A stretch of 64,000 bases of DNA. Origin: UBA10649 sp963755335. GTDB lineage: Bacteria; Actinomycetota; Actinomycetes; S36-B12. Each line of letters opens with the position of its first letter. Positions within the stretch are counted from its first letter, which is position 1. Location: NCBI GenBank assembly GCA_963755335.1, contig CAVWJW010000008.1, positions 1,798,001 through 1,862,000 on the forward strand, in the 5' to 3' direction. Shown here piece by piece: positions 15,046 through 24,140 of this stretch. The position numbers were made by a program, and so were the translations under genes. Under the pieces are notes generated by a model that saw only the letters and a program-made list of their open reading frames with translations, was not told where the DNA came from and did not search any database.

Positions 15046-15846
15046 GTGAGCGTCCGCATCTATTCCGGTCCGCACTCCGACCGGGGTGGCGGACCCTCCG
15101 GATGGGTCAGCTACCTGCCGTGGGGGTTCGCAGCGGCGACGATCGTCGGGCAGATCGTGTGGGTGCTCGTCGGCGGCGGAGCCAGGACCGCGTTGACGGT
15201 CACGACGGTCGTGACCTTCTTCCTCGCCAGCGCGACGCACGCCTACCTGCTGCGCGGCGCCGCCTGGACGTCCGGATTCCTGGCGATCAGCCTGCTGTTC
15301 GGATGGGGCGTCGAGGTCCTCGGCCTGGCCACGTCCTTCCCGTTCGGGACGTACGCCTACTCGTCGTCGCTCGGCCCAGCGGTCGCCGGCGTCCCGCTGG
15401 TCATCCCACTCGCGTGGTCGATGATGGCCTACCCCTGCCTGCTCGCCGCCCAGCGCCTGTCGACGACGGGAATGGGCACGGCGGTGATCGGCGGCTGGCT
15501 GTTCGCGGCCTGGGACCTCTTCCTCGACCCGCAGATGGTCGGCGAGCGGTTCTGGACATGGAAGGAGGCCGGTTTCACGCTGCCGGGCATCCCAGGCATC
15601 CCGATGCAGAACTTCCTCGGCTGGCTGCTCGCCGCCATCATCCTCATGGGCATCCTCGACCACCTGCCGCGCAAGACCGTCTCGGACGCGGTCCCGAACG
15701 TGATGCTCATCTGGGTCTATGTGTCCAATGTCGTGGCGAACGCGCTGTTCTTCCATCGGCCGGGAGTGGCGATCTGGGGCGGGGTGTGCATGGGCATCGT
15801 GGTGATTCCCTGGCTGTGGCGCATGTGGAGCCAGCCACAGTGGTGA
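15046..15846 (+). CDS. cruF: Carotenoid 1,2-hydratase-like membrane protein (CruF family)
   Basis: 266-residue integral membrane protein (DUF422/CruF) with about seven hydrophobic segments. VEVLGLATSFPFGTYAYSS, VPLVIPLAWSMMAYP, GGWLFAAWDLFLDPQMV and PGIPMQNFLGWLL are conserved in CruF and bisanhydrobacterioruberin hydratase. CruF adds water across the 1,2 double bond of the acyclic psi end of carotenoids, creating the tertiary hydroxyl that is later glycosylated. First gene of a three-gene operon in which each stop overlaps the next start. The GTG is supported by the leaderless promoter box. Confidence 0.88.
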   Translation: MSVRIYSGPHSDRGGGPSGWVSYLPWGFAAATIVGQIVWVLVGGGARTALTVTTVVTFFLASATHAYLLRGAAWTSGFLAISLLFGWGVEVLGLATSFPFGTYAYSSSLGPAVAGVPLVIPLAWSMMAYPCLLAAQRLSTTGMGTAVIGGWLFAAWDLFLDPQMVGERFWTWKEAGFTLPGIPGIPMQNFLGWLLAAIILMGILDHLPRKTVSDAVPNVMLIWVYVSNVVANALFFHRPGVAIWGGVCMGIVVIPWLWRMWSQPQW

Positions 15847-16994
15847 GCACGCGAACGGCGCTGACGCGGGCCGTGGTCACCGCCGGCTCGCTCGGCGCCC
15901 TCGTGACGGCCGCGCACACGGCGGTCAACCTGCGCCTCCTTCGCTCCCCCTCCCCCGACGCTGCCGCGGTGGTCGAGTCCGTCGCGGTGCTCATCCCGGC
16001 GCGCGACGAGGAGCGGCACGTGGGCCGCACGATCGAGTCGGCCCTCGCGCAGGAGGGAGTTGCCAGCCTCGAGGTCATCGTGCTCGACGACGGCTCCACC
16101 GACGGCACCGCCGATGTCGTGCACTCGATCGCCTCGCGCGATCCGCGGGCGAGGCTGGTGAGCGGAACCGAGGAGCCACCGGCGGGCTGGCTCGGGAAGC
16201 CGTGGGCGTGCGCCCGGCTCGCTGACCAGACGGCGGCCGGTGTGCTGGTGTTCCTCGACGCCGACGTCACCCTCGCGCCGCAGGCGATCCGCGCGGCCGT
16301 CGGGACCCTGCGCTCGGGCGGCTTCGCCCTCGTCGCGCCGTACCCGCTGCAGCGCTCGGAATCGTGGCTCGAACGCCTCGTGCAACCCCTCGTCACCTGG
16401 TCGTGGGCGGCCACGATGCCGGTGCGCTGGGCCGAGAAGTCGCATCGGCCGTCGCTGTCGGCGGCCAACGGCCAGCTGCTGGTGCTCGACGCCGCGACGT
16501 ACCGGGCAGTGGGCGGCCACGCCGCCGTGCGCGACGACGTGCTCGAGGACATCGGCCTGATGCGAGCCCTCAAGCGCGCCGGCTCGTGCACCGCGACGGT
16601 GGATGGTTCGCAGATCGCGGAGTGCCGGATGTACGACGGGGCCGGAGCGGTCGTGGACGGCTACGCCAAGTCGTTGTGGTCGGCGTTCGGCGGCCCCGTC
16701 GGATCGGTGGCCGTCGGCCTCGTCCTGACGACCTGCTTCGTGGCGCCCGCCGTCGCCGCCGTCGTCTCGCGGGACCCGCACACTCGCGCGATCGGCGCGG
16801 CCGGCTACGCCGCCGCGGTGGCGAGTCGCGCGCTGGTCGCCCGGCGCACGGGCGAGCGCATGCTGCCCGACGTCCTCGCCCAACCGGCATCCATCGCCGC
16901 CTTCGTGGCCCTGAGCATGGTGTCGTGGACCCGGCACCTTCGCGGCGCGAACACGTGGAAGGGCCGGGCGGTCACCGTGGGGGCGCGCGCATGA
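15843..16994 (+). CDS. Carotenoid glycosyltransferase, GT2 family (CruC-like)
   Basis: 383-residue family 2 glycosyltransferase. The nucleotide-sugar motifs are VLIPARDEERHVGRTIE, VIVLDDGSTDGT, LVFLDADV and LEDIGLMRALKRAG. Three hydrophobic helices at the C terminus anchor it in the membrane. Wedged between cruF and a CrtD-like desaturase gene with GTGA/ATGA overlaps, it most likely glycosylates the hydroxyl made by CruF, as CruC does in green bacteria and cyanobacteria. Sugar donor not predictable. The start is the GTG overlapping the cruF stop, not the much longer open frame. Confidence 0.83.
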   Translation: MSTRTALTRAVVTAGSLGALVTAAHTAVNLRLLRSPSPDAAAVVESVAVLIPARDEERHVGRTIESALAQEGVASLEVIVLDDGSTDGTADVVHSIASRDPRARLVSGTEEPPAGWLGKPWACARLADQTAAGVLVFLDADVTLAPQAIRAAVGTLRSGGFALVAPYPLQRSESWLERLVQPLVTWSWAATMPVRWAEKSHRPSLSAANGQLLVLDAATYRAVGGHAAVRDDVLEDIGLMRALKRAGSCTATVDGSQIAECRMYDGAGAVVDGYAKSLWSAFGGPVGSVAVGLVLTTCFVAPAVAAVVSRDPHTRAIGAAGYAAAVASRALVARRTGERMLPDVLAQPASIAAFVALSMVSWTRHLRGANTWKGRAVTVGARA

Positions 16995-18523
16995 GTCGCG
17001 TCGTGGTGATCGGTGCGGGCCTCGGCGGCCTGGCGACGGCGGCGCGGCTTGCCGTCCGCCGGCACGACGTGACGATCCTCGAGCAGTCCGACCGCACGGG
17101 CGGCAAGCTCGCCGTCTACGAGCGCGACGGCTTCGCCTTCGACACCGGGCCGAGTCTGTTCACGCTGCCCGCGGTCTATCGCGACCTCTTCCTCAAGACC
17201 GGCGGGCCGCTCGAGGAGTCCGTCGACCTGCAGCCGGTAGACCCGGCCTTCGCCTACCACTTCGCCGACGGCAGCTCCGTCGTCGTCCCGGGCGTCGATC
17301 CGGCCCGTTGCGCAGCTGCGTTCGGGGAGGCCTTCGGCGGCACCGCCCGCGAGGACTGGCTGGCGCTCCTCGATCGCGCCGGCCGGATGTGGAGGATCAC
17401 GCGGGAGCCCTTCCTGCAGTCGCCCCTGGCCGGCTGGCGCACGCTGCTCGGCCTGGCCCGGGACCCGTCAGACGTGCGCACCATCGCACCGCGGACGACC
17501 CTGCGCGACCTCGGCAGGGAGTACCTGCACGATCCCCGGCTCCGCCAGGTCCTCGACCGCTACGCGACGTACACCGGGTCCGATCCGCGCGTGGCTCCCG
17601 CCGTGCTCGCGACCATCCCGTACGTCGAGGAGACCTTCGGCGCGTGGCACATCGGGGGCGGCGTCGGCCGGCTCGGCGAGGCACTGACCGAGCGCTGTCA
17701 CGAGCGGGGCGTCGCGATCCGGCTCGGCGCCGACGTCGCCTCGATCGAGCTGCAGGACGGACGGGTCAGCGGCGTGCGACTTGGCGACGGCGAGGTCGTG
17801 CCCGCCGACATCGTCGTCAGCAACACCGATGCCCGGCTCCTGTACGGCGGGATGATCGACGACGGGCGCGCCGCTCGAGTCGGTCGCGACCTCGACAAGG
17901 TCCCGCCGTCACTGTCTGGCTTCGTCATGCTGATCGCCCTGCGCGGCCAGACCCCGGGACTGCGCCATCACAACGTGTGGTTCCCCCAGGACTACGACGG
18001 CGAGTTCGACGCCCTGTTCGGTCGCACCGCCGCCGCCGTGGACGACCCGGCCATCTACGTCTGCGCGCCCGACGATCCGCGGATGCGTCCCGACGACGAC
18101 AGCGAGGCGTGGTTCGTCCTCGTCAACGCGCCACGACACGGCGATGGGTCGGGGCGAACGGTCGACTGGGACGCTCCCGGCTTCGCGGAGCGATACGCCG
18201 CGCACGTCCTGGCGCGGCTCGCCGATCGCGGCACGGACATCCGCGATCGGATCCTGTGGCAGGAGACCCGCACGCCCGCCGACCTCGCCCGCTCGACCCG
18301 AGCGCCGGGCGGATCGATCTACGGCACGTCGAGCAACGGCGCTCGCGCGGCGTTCCAGCGGCCGGCCAATCAGTCCCCCATCCCGGGCCTGTTCCTCGTC
18401 GGCGGCTCCTCCCACCCCGGTGGCGGGCTCCCCCTCGTGGGAATGGGGGCCGAGATCGTCGCGGACCTCATCGGGCGAGCGGCCCGGCCGGCGGACCACG
18501 CTTCACCCCCCACGCCTTCCTAG
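16991..18523 (+). CDS. CrtI/CrtD-family carotenoid desaturase
   Basis: 510-residue FAD-dependent carotenoid oxidoreductase. The N-terminal dinucleotide fold is VVVIGAGLGGLATAARLA with GGKLAVYERDGFAFDTGPSL. The C-terminal family signature is PGLFLVGGSSHPGGGLPLVGMGAEIV. Phytoene desaturase itself is encoded by crtI at 22.6 kb, so this paralogue beside a hydratase and glycosyltransferase is probably the 3,4-desaturase (CrtD role) acting on the hydroxylated psi end. CrtO-type ketolase is an alternative within the same superfamily. Translationally coupled to the GT2 gene by ATGA. Confidence 0.85.
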   Translation: MSRVVVIGAGLGGLATAARLAVRRHDVTILEQSDRTGGKLAVYERDGFAFDTGPSLFTLPAVYRDLFLKTGGPLEESVDLQPVDPAFAYHFADGSSVVVPGVDPARCAAAFGEAFGGTAREDWLALLDRAGRMWRITREPFLQSPLAGWRTLLGLARDPSDVRTIAPRTTLRDLGREYLHDPRLRQVLDRYATYTGSDPRVAPAVLATIPYVEETFGAWHIGGGVGRLGEALTERCHERGVAIRLGADVASIELQDGRVSGVRLGDGEVVPADIVVSNTDARLLYGGMIDDGRAARVGRDLDKVPPSLSGFVMLIALRGQTPGLRHHNVWFPQDYDGEFDALFGRTAAAVDDPAIYVCAPDDPRMRPDDDSEAWFVLVNAPRHGDGSGRTVDWDAPGFAERYAAHVLARLADRGTDIRDRILWQETRTPADLARSTRAPGGSIYGTSSNGARAAFQRPANQSPIPGLFLVGGSSHPGGGLPLVGMGAEIVADLIGRAARPADHASPPTPS

Positions 18524-18567
18524 AATCAGGTGGGCACCGAGCCAGGGCACGGTTACGAGGGGACGAC

Positions 18568-19077
18568 ATGAGGACGATGCGATCGGGACTGGGCGCTGCC
18601 GCCGTCGCGGCACTGCTGCTGACGTCCTCGAGCCCCGCCCAGGCCGCGACCCTGTCAGCCGTCGACGGCGACTCTCGCGCATCGATCACGACGCCGATCA
18701 AGGCGCCCGCCGACTCAGCGTGCAGCCGCATCCCGTTCGCGTACGCCCTCGGCGCCGACGTCGACTACGCGGCCGTGGTCATCCTCGACGCCAACAGCGC
18801 GATGGTCGCACGCAGCCCCGAACTGGCGGCCGGGACCGGAACCGGCAGGCTCGGGATCTGCGGCGCTACCCTCCACGGCAAGTCGTCGCCGTTCACCCTC
18901 CAGCTGCTCGTCACCCATACCGAGGACAGCGGCAAGGGCGCCGTCACGGCCGCCAGCCATCCGTTCACCTTCGTGTCCAAGCCCATCCGCTGCACCAAGG
19001 CGTCGAGCCCGGACAAGGGCAAGGTCAAGACCGTCACCACCGGCGCCTGCCCCCGGGGCTGGGCCCGCGCTCAGTAG
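18568..19077 (+). CDS. Secreted protein of unknown function
   Basis: 169 residues with a clear Sec signal peptide (MRTMRSGLGAAAVAALLLTS, cleavage after AQA near residue 26). The mature part is predicted beta-rich, ends in a basic Lys/Thr segment, and contains four cysteines that could form disulfides. No lipobox and no domain I recognise. GAGGGG lies upstream of the ATG. It follows the CrtD-like gene by 44 bases and converges on the antiporter gene, whose frame-restored stop overlaps it by 7 bases. Confidence 0.7.
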   Translation: MRTMRSGLGAAAVAALLLTSSSPAQAATLSAVDGDSRASITTPIKAPADSACSRIPFAYALGADVDYAAVVILDANSAMVARSPELAAGTGTGRLGICGATLHGKSSPFTLQLLVTHTEDSGKGAVTAASHPFTFVSKPIRCTKASSPDKGKVKTVTTGACPRGWARAQ

Positions 19078-20565
19078 CCCCTGGTCGCGCCAGCCGGCCA
19101 GCCGGCCGTGCTTTGCCACGGCGCGGATCCGCGCCTCGGCTGCCTGACGCGCCTCCTCCGTCGTGACGATCAGCACCTGGTCCCCCGTCCTGATGCGGGT
19201 GTGGATGTCGGGTGAGATCGGGATGTCCGACCGCACGACCAGGGCGACGGTGGCCCCGTCCGGCAGGCCGAGCTCGGGCACGTAGGCACCGATGAAGCCC
19301 GACCCGGCGGGCACCTCGACCGCCAGGACCGAGGCGCGCATCCCGTCGAGCGGGGCACTCTCGAGTTCGAGCTCGACCGCCTCGTTGGGCAGGACGACGC
19401 CCAGGCGCCGACCCAGCCGCTCGAGCACCGGGGACTGCACGACCAGCAGGATGAGGACCACGAGCAGCGTGACGTCGAACACGAGGCGGGCGTCGGGCAC
19501 CCCGGCGCCGAGCGGGATGGCCGCGAAGACGATCGGCACGGCGCCACGCAGGCCGGCGACCGCGGCGAACGCGACGGAGGGCAGGGGCCAGCGGAACGGC
19601 AGCAGGGCGACGGCGGCCGCGAGTGGCCGGGCCACGATCACCAGGGCGGCGGCCACGAACAGCGCCGTCGGGATCGCCTTCGGCAACTGCTCGACGTCGG
19701 CCAGGGCGCCGAGCATGACGAACAGGCCGATTTCGGCGATCCACGCCAGGCCGTCCGCGAAGCCGATGATGGACCGGCGATGCGGCAGCCGCGCTGTGGA
19801 GCCGATGAGCACCGCGGCCACGTAGACGGCCATGAAGCCCGACACGTGCAGTACGGCGGCGGCTCCATAGGTGGCGACCAGCAGCGCCAGCGCGGCGATC
19901 GGGTACAGGCCCACCGCGGGCAGGGCGAGCCGAGGCAGCACCCACCGCGAGGCGTAGCCGAGTGCGACGCCGATCGCGGCACCACCGACGAGCTCGATCA
20001 GCACGCGTATCGGCAGGAGCCACGACGGCTCGGTCCCGAACGACCCGCTGGCAACCGCCGAGACGATGACGACCACGGGCGCGTCGTTGAAGCCGGCCTC
20101 GGCCTCCAGGAGGGTGCGCATCCGTTCGCTGATCCGCATGCGCCGCATGACCGAGAACACCGCGGCCGCATCGGTTGCCGCGAGGACGGCCCCGAGCAGC
20201 AGGGCGGTCTGGGTCGACGTGTGCAGGAACCAGATGAGCGGAAGGGCCACCGCGGCGATGCTGACCGCCACGCCGACCGAGGCAAGGGCGATCGCCGGCC
20301 ACATGACCGGGCGCAGCTGCGATACCCGGGTCGTCAGGCCGCCCTGGGCGAGGATGAGCACGAGCGCGCAGTAGCCGAGCACGGTCGCGAGCTCGGCGTC
20401 CTGAAGGTGCAGGCCGGGGAACGCCGTGCCGAGGATCAGGCCGAGCAGCAGGTACAGCAGCAGGCCGGGGACTCCCAGGCGGCCGGCCAGCCGCACTCCG
20501 ATGACCGACACCAGGACTATGACCGCCCCGATCAGCAGGGCTGGTGCGAGCCCGTCGAGGGTCAT
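19071..20565 (-). CDS. Potassium/proton (CPA1-type) antiporter with TrkA-C domain, one frameshift near the stop
   Basis: Membrane antiporter with about 12 helices. Motifs seen are LLLYLLLGLILGTAF, LILAQGGLTTR, the ion-binding EAGFNDAPVVV (Asn-Asp pair) and GLRGAVPIVFAAIP. A cytoplasmic TrkA-C domain follows (~residues 400-485: VEVPAGSGFIGAYVPELGLP, RIRTGDQVLIVTT). As given, the frame runs on for another 120 residues antisense to the secreted-protein gene. Removing one G in the GGGG at 19078-19081 gives the ending WRDQGY-stop and a normal 497-residue protein. Start ATG at 20565. It probably regulates K+ or pH. Confidence 0.85.
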
Positions 20566-20574
20566 CGGCCCCAC

Positions 20575-21468
20575 CTATCCGGTCGCGGCGCCGAGGCCGA
20601 GTGCCTGGTAGACCTCGATGGTCGAATGGGAGCGGTTGAGCGTGTAGAAGTGCAGGCCCGGGACTCCGAGCTCGAGCAGGCGCTGGCACATCTCGGCAGC
20701 AACCTCGATCCCCATGCGGACGACCGCATCGGGATCGTCGGCCACCCTCGCGAAGCGTTCGGCGAGCTCAGCAGGGAAGGCGGCACCGGACAGCGCGGCG
20801 AACCGCTCGATCTGGGCCACGTTGGTGACCGGCATGATGCCCGGCACGATCGGCATGGTGCAGCCGGCGGCGACCGACATGTCGACGAGCCGCTCGTAGT
20901 CCTCCACGCGGAAGAACAGCTGCGTGATGGCGAATTCCGCCCCGGCCTGCTGCTTGAGCGCCAGGACCCGGGCATCCTGCTCGAGGCTGGTCGACTCGGG
21001 GTGCCCCTCCGGGAAGGCGGCAACGCCGACGCTGAAACTGCCGAGCGATCGGATCAGCTCGACCAGCTCGACGGCGTAGTCGAGTCCGCCGGGATGCGGC
21101 TGCCAGGGGGTGTCGAGGCCGGTGGGCGGGTCGCCGCGCAGCGCCAGGAGGGTGTTGACCCCGACGGACGCGTACTGGCCCACCACGTTGGCCAGCTCGT
21201 CGCGGCTCGACCCGACGCAGGTGAGGTGGGCGACGGGGGTCAGCGTCGTCTCGCCGGCGATCTCGCCGGTGATCCGCACCGTCCGATCGCGCGTGGAGCC
21301 CCCGGCGCCGTAGGTCACCGAGACGAATGTTGGGCGCAGGGCCTCGATGTCGCGGACCGTCTGCCAGAGCATGCGCTCACCGTCGTCGGTCTTCGGCGGG
21401 AACAGCTCGAACGAGAACGACCGCTGCCCCGTCGACAGCGCCTTCCCGAGTGAGCCCGACTCATGCAT
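20575..21468 (-). CDS. metF: Methylenetetrahydrofolate reductase
   Basis: TIM-barrel flavoprotein that reduces 5,10-methylene- to 5-methyl-tetrahydrofolate for methionine synthesis. FSFELFPPKTDDGERMLW, TFVSVTYGAGGSTRDRT, LRGDPPTG, QLFFRVEDYERLVD, VPGIMPVTN and GLHFYTLNRS are all conserved. 297 residues. I take ATG at 21468 rather than GTG at 21474 because TAGTCT ends 6 bases before the ATG. It sits next to the prenyltransferase gene as in the M. tuberculosis Rv2172c-Rv2173 pair. The antiporter gene follows 9 bases downstream. Confidence 0.95.
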   Translation of the reverse strand: MHESGSLGKALSTGQRSFSFELFPPKTDDGERMLWQTVRDIEALRPTFVSVTYGAGGSTRDRTVRITGEIAGETTLTPVAHLTCVGSSRDELANVVGQYASVGVNTLLALRGDPPTGLDTPWQPHPGGLDYAVELVELIRSLGSFSVGVAAFPEGHPESTSLEQDARVLALKQQAGAEFAITQLFFRVEDYERLVDMSVAAGCTMPIVPGIMPVTNVAQIERFAALSGAAFPAELAERFARVADDPDAVVRMGIEVAAEMCQRLLELGVPGLHFYTLNRSHSTIEVYQALGLGAATG

Positions 21469-21474
21469 GCGCAC

Positions 21475-21480
21475 AGACTA
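21475..21480 (-). promoter_or_regulatory. Leaderless -10 box (TAGTCT) of metF
   Basis: TAGTCT on the minus strand ends 6 bases before the ATG at 21468, and decides between two in-frame start codons. Confidence 0.6.
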
Positions 21481-21542
21481 CGTGGATCCCGCGGAGCGGC
21501 CGTGCGCCCGATCGCCGACAGGCCGACCCGGCGCTCACACCG

Positions 21543-21548
21543 TAGGCT
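21543..21548 (+). promoter_or_regulatory. Leaderless -10 box (TAGGCT) of crtE
   Basis: TAGGCT ends 7 bases before the GTG at 21556. Divergent from the metF promoter; about 60 bases separate the two boxes. Confidence 0.62.
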
Positions 21549-21555
21549 CGGGCAG

Positions 21556-22626
21556 GTGGGGAGCCCTCTGGACGTTGCGGACCTTCGCGTTCGCGTGCAG
21601 TCGGTCGTCGACGACGTCCTGAGCGAGCAGGCGGCTGTCCTCGCCGAGGTGAGCGAGGAGCTCACCCCCATGCTCGACGCGCTCGCCGCCCTGCTGTCGG
21701 GCGGGAAGCGCCTTCGACCGGCGTTCGCGTACTGGGGCTGGCGTGGTGCCGGCGGCGAGCCGGCGCACGACAAGGCCGCTCTGCGCGCCGCCGCGTCGCT
21801 GGAGTTCCTCCAGGCCTGCGCGCTCATCCACGACGACGTGATGGACGGCTCCGACACCCGTCGCGGCCTGCCAGCCACGCATCGCCGCTTCGAGGGCATG
21901 CATCGCGGGTTCGACTGGCTCGGCTCGCCGGAGGGCTTCGGCACGGGAGCCGCGATCCTCCTCGGCGACCTCTGCCTGTCCTGGGCCGACGAGGTGCTGC
22001 TCACCGCCGATCTGCCCCCGGACGCGCTCCGGCGGGGCAAGGTCGTCTACGACCTCATGCGCACCGAGCTCATGGCCGGCCAGTACCTCGACCTGCTCGA
22101 GCAGGCTCGCGGGGGCGGCTCCGTCGACCGTGCCCTCCGCGTCGTGCGGTTCAAGGCGGCGAAGTACACGATCGAGCGACCCCTGCACCTCGGCGCCGCA
22201 CTCGCCGGGGGCGGACCTGCAGTGATCGATGCATACACGGGCTACGGGCTGCCCCTGGGCGAGGCATTCCAGCTGCGCGACGACATCCTCGGCGTCTTCG
22301 GCGACCCGCAGGAGACGGGCAAGCCGGCCGGCGACGACCTGCGCGAGGGCAAGCGCACCGTCCTCATCGCCATCGCCGACGAGCGGTGCTCGCCCAGCCA
22401 GGCGGCGGTCATGCGCAGTTGCCTCGGCGACCCCTCACTCGACGCGGCCGGAGTCGCCGTCCTGCGCGAGATCATCACCGACACTGGCGCCCGCGAGTAC
22501 ACCGAGAACCTCATCGCCGAACTGCTCGAGACCGCTCTCGCCGCACTGAACACCGCGGACCTCGATCCCACGGCACATGACGTGCTCACGGGACTGGCCT
22601 TCGCCGCCACCCACCGGAGCACCTGA
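21556..22626 (+). CDS. crtE: Geranylgeranyl diphosphate synthase-type polyprenyl synthetase
   Basis: 356-residue trans-isoprenyl diphosphate synthase supplying GGPP. First aspartate-rich motif HDDVMDGSDTRRG, with the paired GGKRLRPAF upstream. Second motif QLRDDILGVFGD. KAAKYTIERPLHLGAALAGG lies between them. The frame is open from 21463, but the GTG at 21556 is supported by the promoter box. Its position between metF and the mannosyltransferase corresponds to idsA2 of mycobacteria; here it heads the crtE-crtI-GT-crtB operon, so carotenoid precursor supply is its main inferred role. Confidence 0.92.
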   Translation: MGSPLDVADLRVRVQSVVDDVLSEQAAVLAEVSEELTPMLDALAALLSGGKRLRPAFAYWGWRGAGGEPAHDKAALRAAASLEFLQACALIHDDVMDGSDTRRGLPATHRRFEGMHRGFDWLGSPEGFGTGAAILLGDLCLSWADEVLLTADLPPDALRRGKVVYDLMRTELMAGQYLDLLEQARGGGSVDRALRVVRFKAAKYTIERPLHLGAALAGGGPAVIDAYTGYGLPLGEAFQLRDDILGVFGDPQETGKPAGDDLREGKRTVLIAIADERCSPSQAAVMRSCLGDPSLDAAGVAVLREIITDTGAREYTENLIAELLETALAALNTADLDPTAHDVLTGLAFAATHRST

Positions 22627-24140
22627 TGCGGACGGTCAAGGGACCGACCGATCACGTGGTCGTCGTCGGTGCCGGCCTCGCCGGGCTGTCGGCCGCGATG
22701 CGCCTCGCCGGCGCCGGGCGCCAGGTGACCGTCCTCGAGCGGGAGTCGGTCCCCGGCGGGCGCGCCGGCCGCCTTCGCATCGCCGCGGGCGACGGCACCT
22801 ACGAGTTCGACACCGGCCCCACCGTCCTGACCATGCCCGATCTGATCGCCGACGCCTTCGACTGCGTCGGTGAGGACATGGCCGACTGGCTCACCCTGGA
22901 TCCCGTGTCACCGCTCTATCGGGCGTTCTATCCCGACGGCTCCGTCCTCGACGTGCACTCCGACGCGGACGCCATGGCCGAGGAGATCGCCACCGTGATC
23001 GGCCCTCAGGAGGCCGCGGGCTACCGCCGATACGTCGACTTCGTGTCGCAGCTGTACCGGTACGAGATGAACGACTTCATCGACAGGAACATCGACTCGC
23101 CCCTTGACCTCCTGACGCCCGACCTCGCCCGGCTCGTCGCCATCGGCGGCTTCCGTCGTCTGGCCCCCAAGGTGCGCCAGTACATGACGGACCCACGGAC
23201 CGAGCGGATCTTCTCGTTCCAGGCCATGTACGCGGGCCTTTCGCCGTACGACGCGCTCGCCATCTACGCGGTCATCGCCTACATGGACTCCGTCGCCGGG
23301 GTCTTCTTCCCGCGTGGCGGCATGCACGCCGTGCCGACGGCCATGGCGGCGGCGGCAGAGAAGAACGGGGTCACGTTCCGCTACGGCACCGAGGTCACCG
23401 CGGTGGAGACCCAGGGCCGGCGAGCGGTCGCCGTCCACACTGCGGCCGGCGAGCGCATCGCCGCGGACGTCGTCGTCCTCAACCCCGATCTGCCGGTCGC
23501 GTACCGCGACCTGCTCGGGCGCGAGCCGTGGTCGGTCCGCCGGCTGACGCACTCGCCGTCGTGCTTCCTCCTGCTGGCCGGTTCGTCGGCGAGCTACAGC
23601 AAGATCGCGCACCACAACATCCACTTCGGCCGGTCGTGGCAGGGGGTGTTCGACGACCTGATCGTGAAGAAGCAGCTGATGAGCGATCCGAGCATGCTCG
23701 TCACCAATCCGACCCGCTCGGATCCGTCGCTCGCGCCCGACGGCAAGCAGATCTACTACGTCCTGTTCCCCACACCGAATCTCGACTCGCCCATCGACTG
23801 GCGGATCGAGCGGTCCCGCTATCGCGACGAGGCCCTCCGCACGCTCGAGTCCCGCGGCTACGTGGGGTTCGGCGACGCGATCGAGGTGGAGGACATCACG
23901 ACGCCGCTGGACTGGCAGCGACGTGGCATGGAGCGAGGCGCCCCGTTCTCCGCGTCGCACTCGTTCCTCCAGACCGGGCCGTTCCGTCCCGGCAATCTGT
24001 GGGGGGACAACGTCGTGTTCACCGGCTCAGGGACGCAGCCGGGCGTCGGCGTTCCCATGGTCCTGGTGTCGGGTCGCCTGGCGGCCGAGCGCGTGTGCGG
24101 ACCCGATCCCGCGTACCGCTCGCGCGCCCGCCGCTGGTGA
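22626..24140 (+). CDS. crtI: Phytoene desaturase
   Basis: 504-residue FAD-dependent desaturase converting phytoene to lycopene at the membrane. The dinucleotide-binding segment is VVVVGAGLAGLSAAMRLA. GGRAGRLRI and YEFDTGPTVLTMPDLI follow. The C-terminal bacterial-type phytoene dehydrogenase signature is seen in VVFTGSGTQPGVGVPMVLVS. Its ATG shares one base with the crtE stop (TGATG), giving tight coupling. The downstream gene overlaps by GTGA. Confidence 0.95.
   Translation: MRTVKGPTDHVVVVGAGLAGLSAAMRLAGAGRQVTVLERESVPGGRAGRLRIAAGDGTYEFDTGPTVLTMPDLIADAFDCVGEDMADWLTLDPVSPLYRAFYPDGSVLDVHSDADAMAEEIATVIGPQEAAGYRRYVDFVSQLYRYEMNDFIDRNIDSPLDLLTPDLARLVAIGGFRRLAPKVRQYMTDPRTERIFSFQAMYAGLSPYDALAIYAVIAYMDSVAGVFFPRGGMHAVPTAMAAAAEKNGVTFRYGTEVTAVETQGRRAVAVHTAAGERIAADVVVLNPDLPVAYRDLLGREPWSVRRLTHSPSCFLLLAGSSASYSKIAHHNIHFGRSWQGVFDDLIVKKQLMSDPSMLVTNPTRSDPSLAPDGKQIYYVLFPTPNLDSPIDWRIERSRYRDEALRTLESRGYVGFGDAIEVEDITTPLDWQRRGMERGAPFSASHSFLQTGPFRPGNLWGDNVVFTGSGTQPGVGVPMVLVSGRLAAERVCGPDPAYRSRARRW

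Noticed and set aside
18715..19070. 120-residue C-terminal extension of the antiporter, antisense to the secreted-protein gene
   Set aside because: Low-complexity Gly/Ala/Arg/Glu sequence typical of antisense GC-rich DNA. Removing one G at 19078-19081 gives a normal stop at the antiporter's expected length.
21469..21555. SAM or cobalamin riboswitch upstream of metF
   Set aside because: The gap to crtE is only 87 bases, the metF -10 box leaves no leader, and no conserved riboswitch stems are visible.
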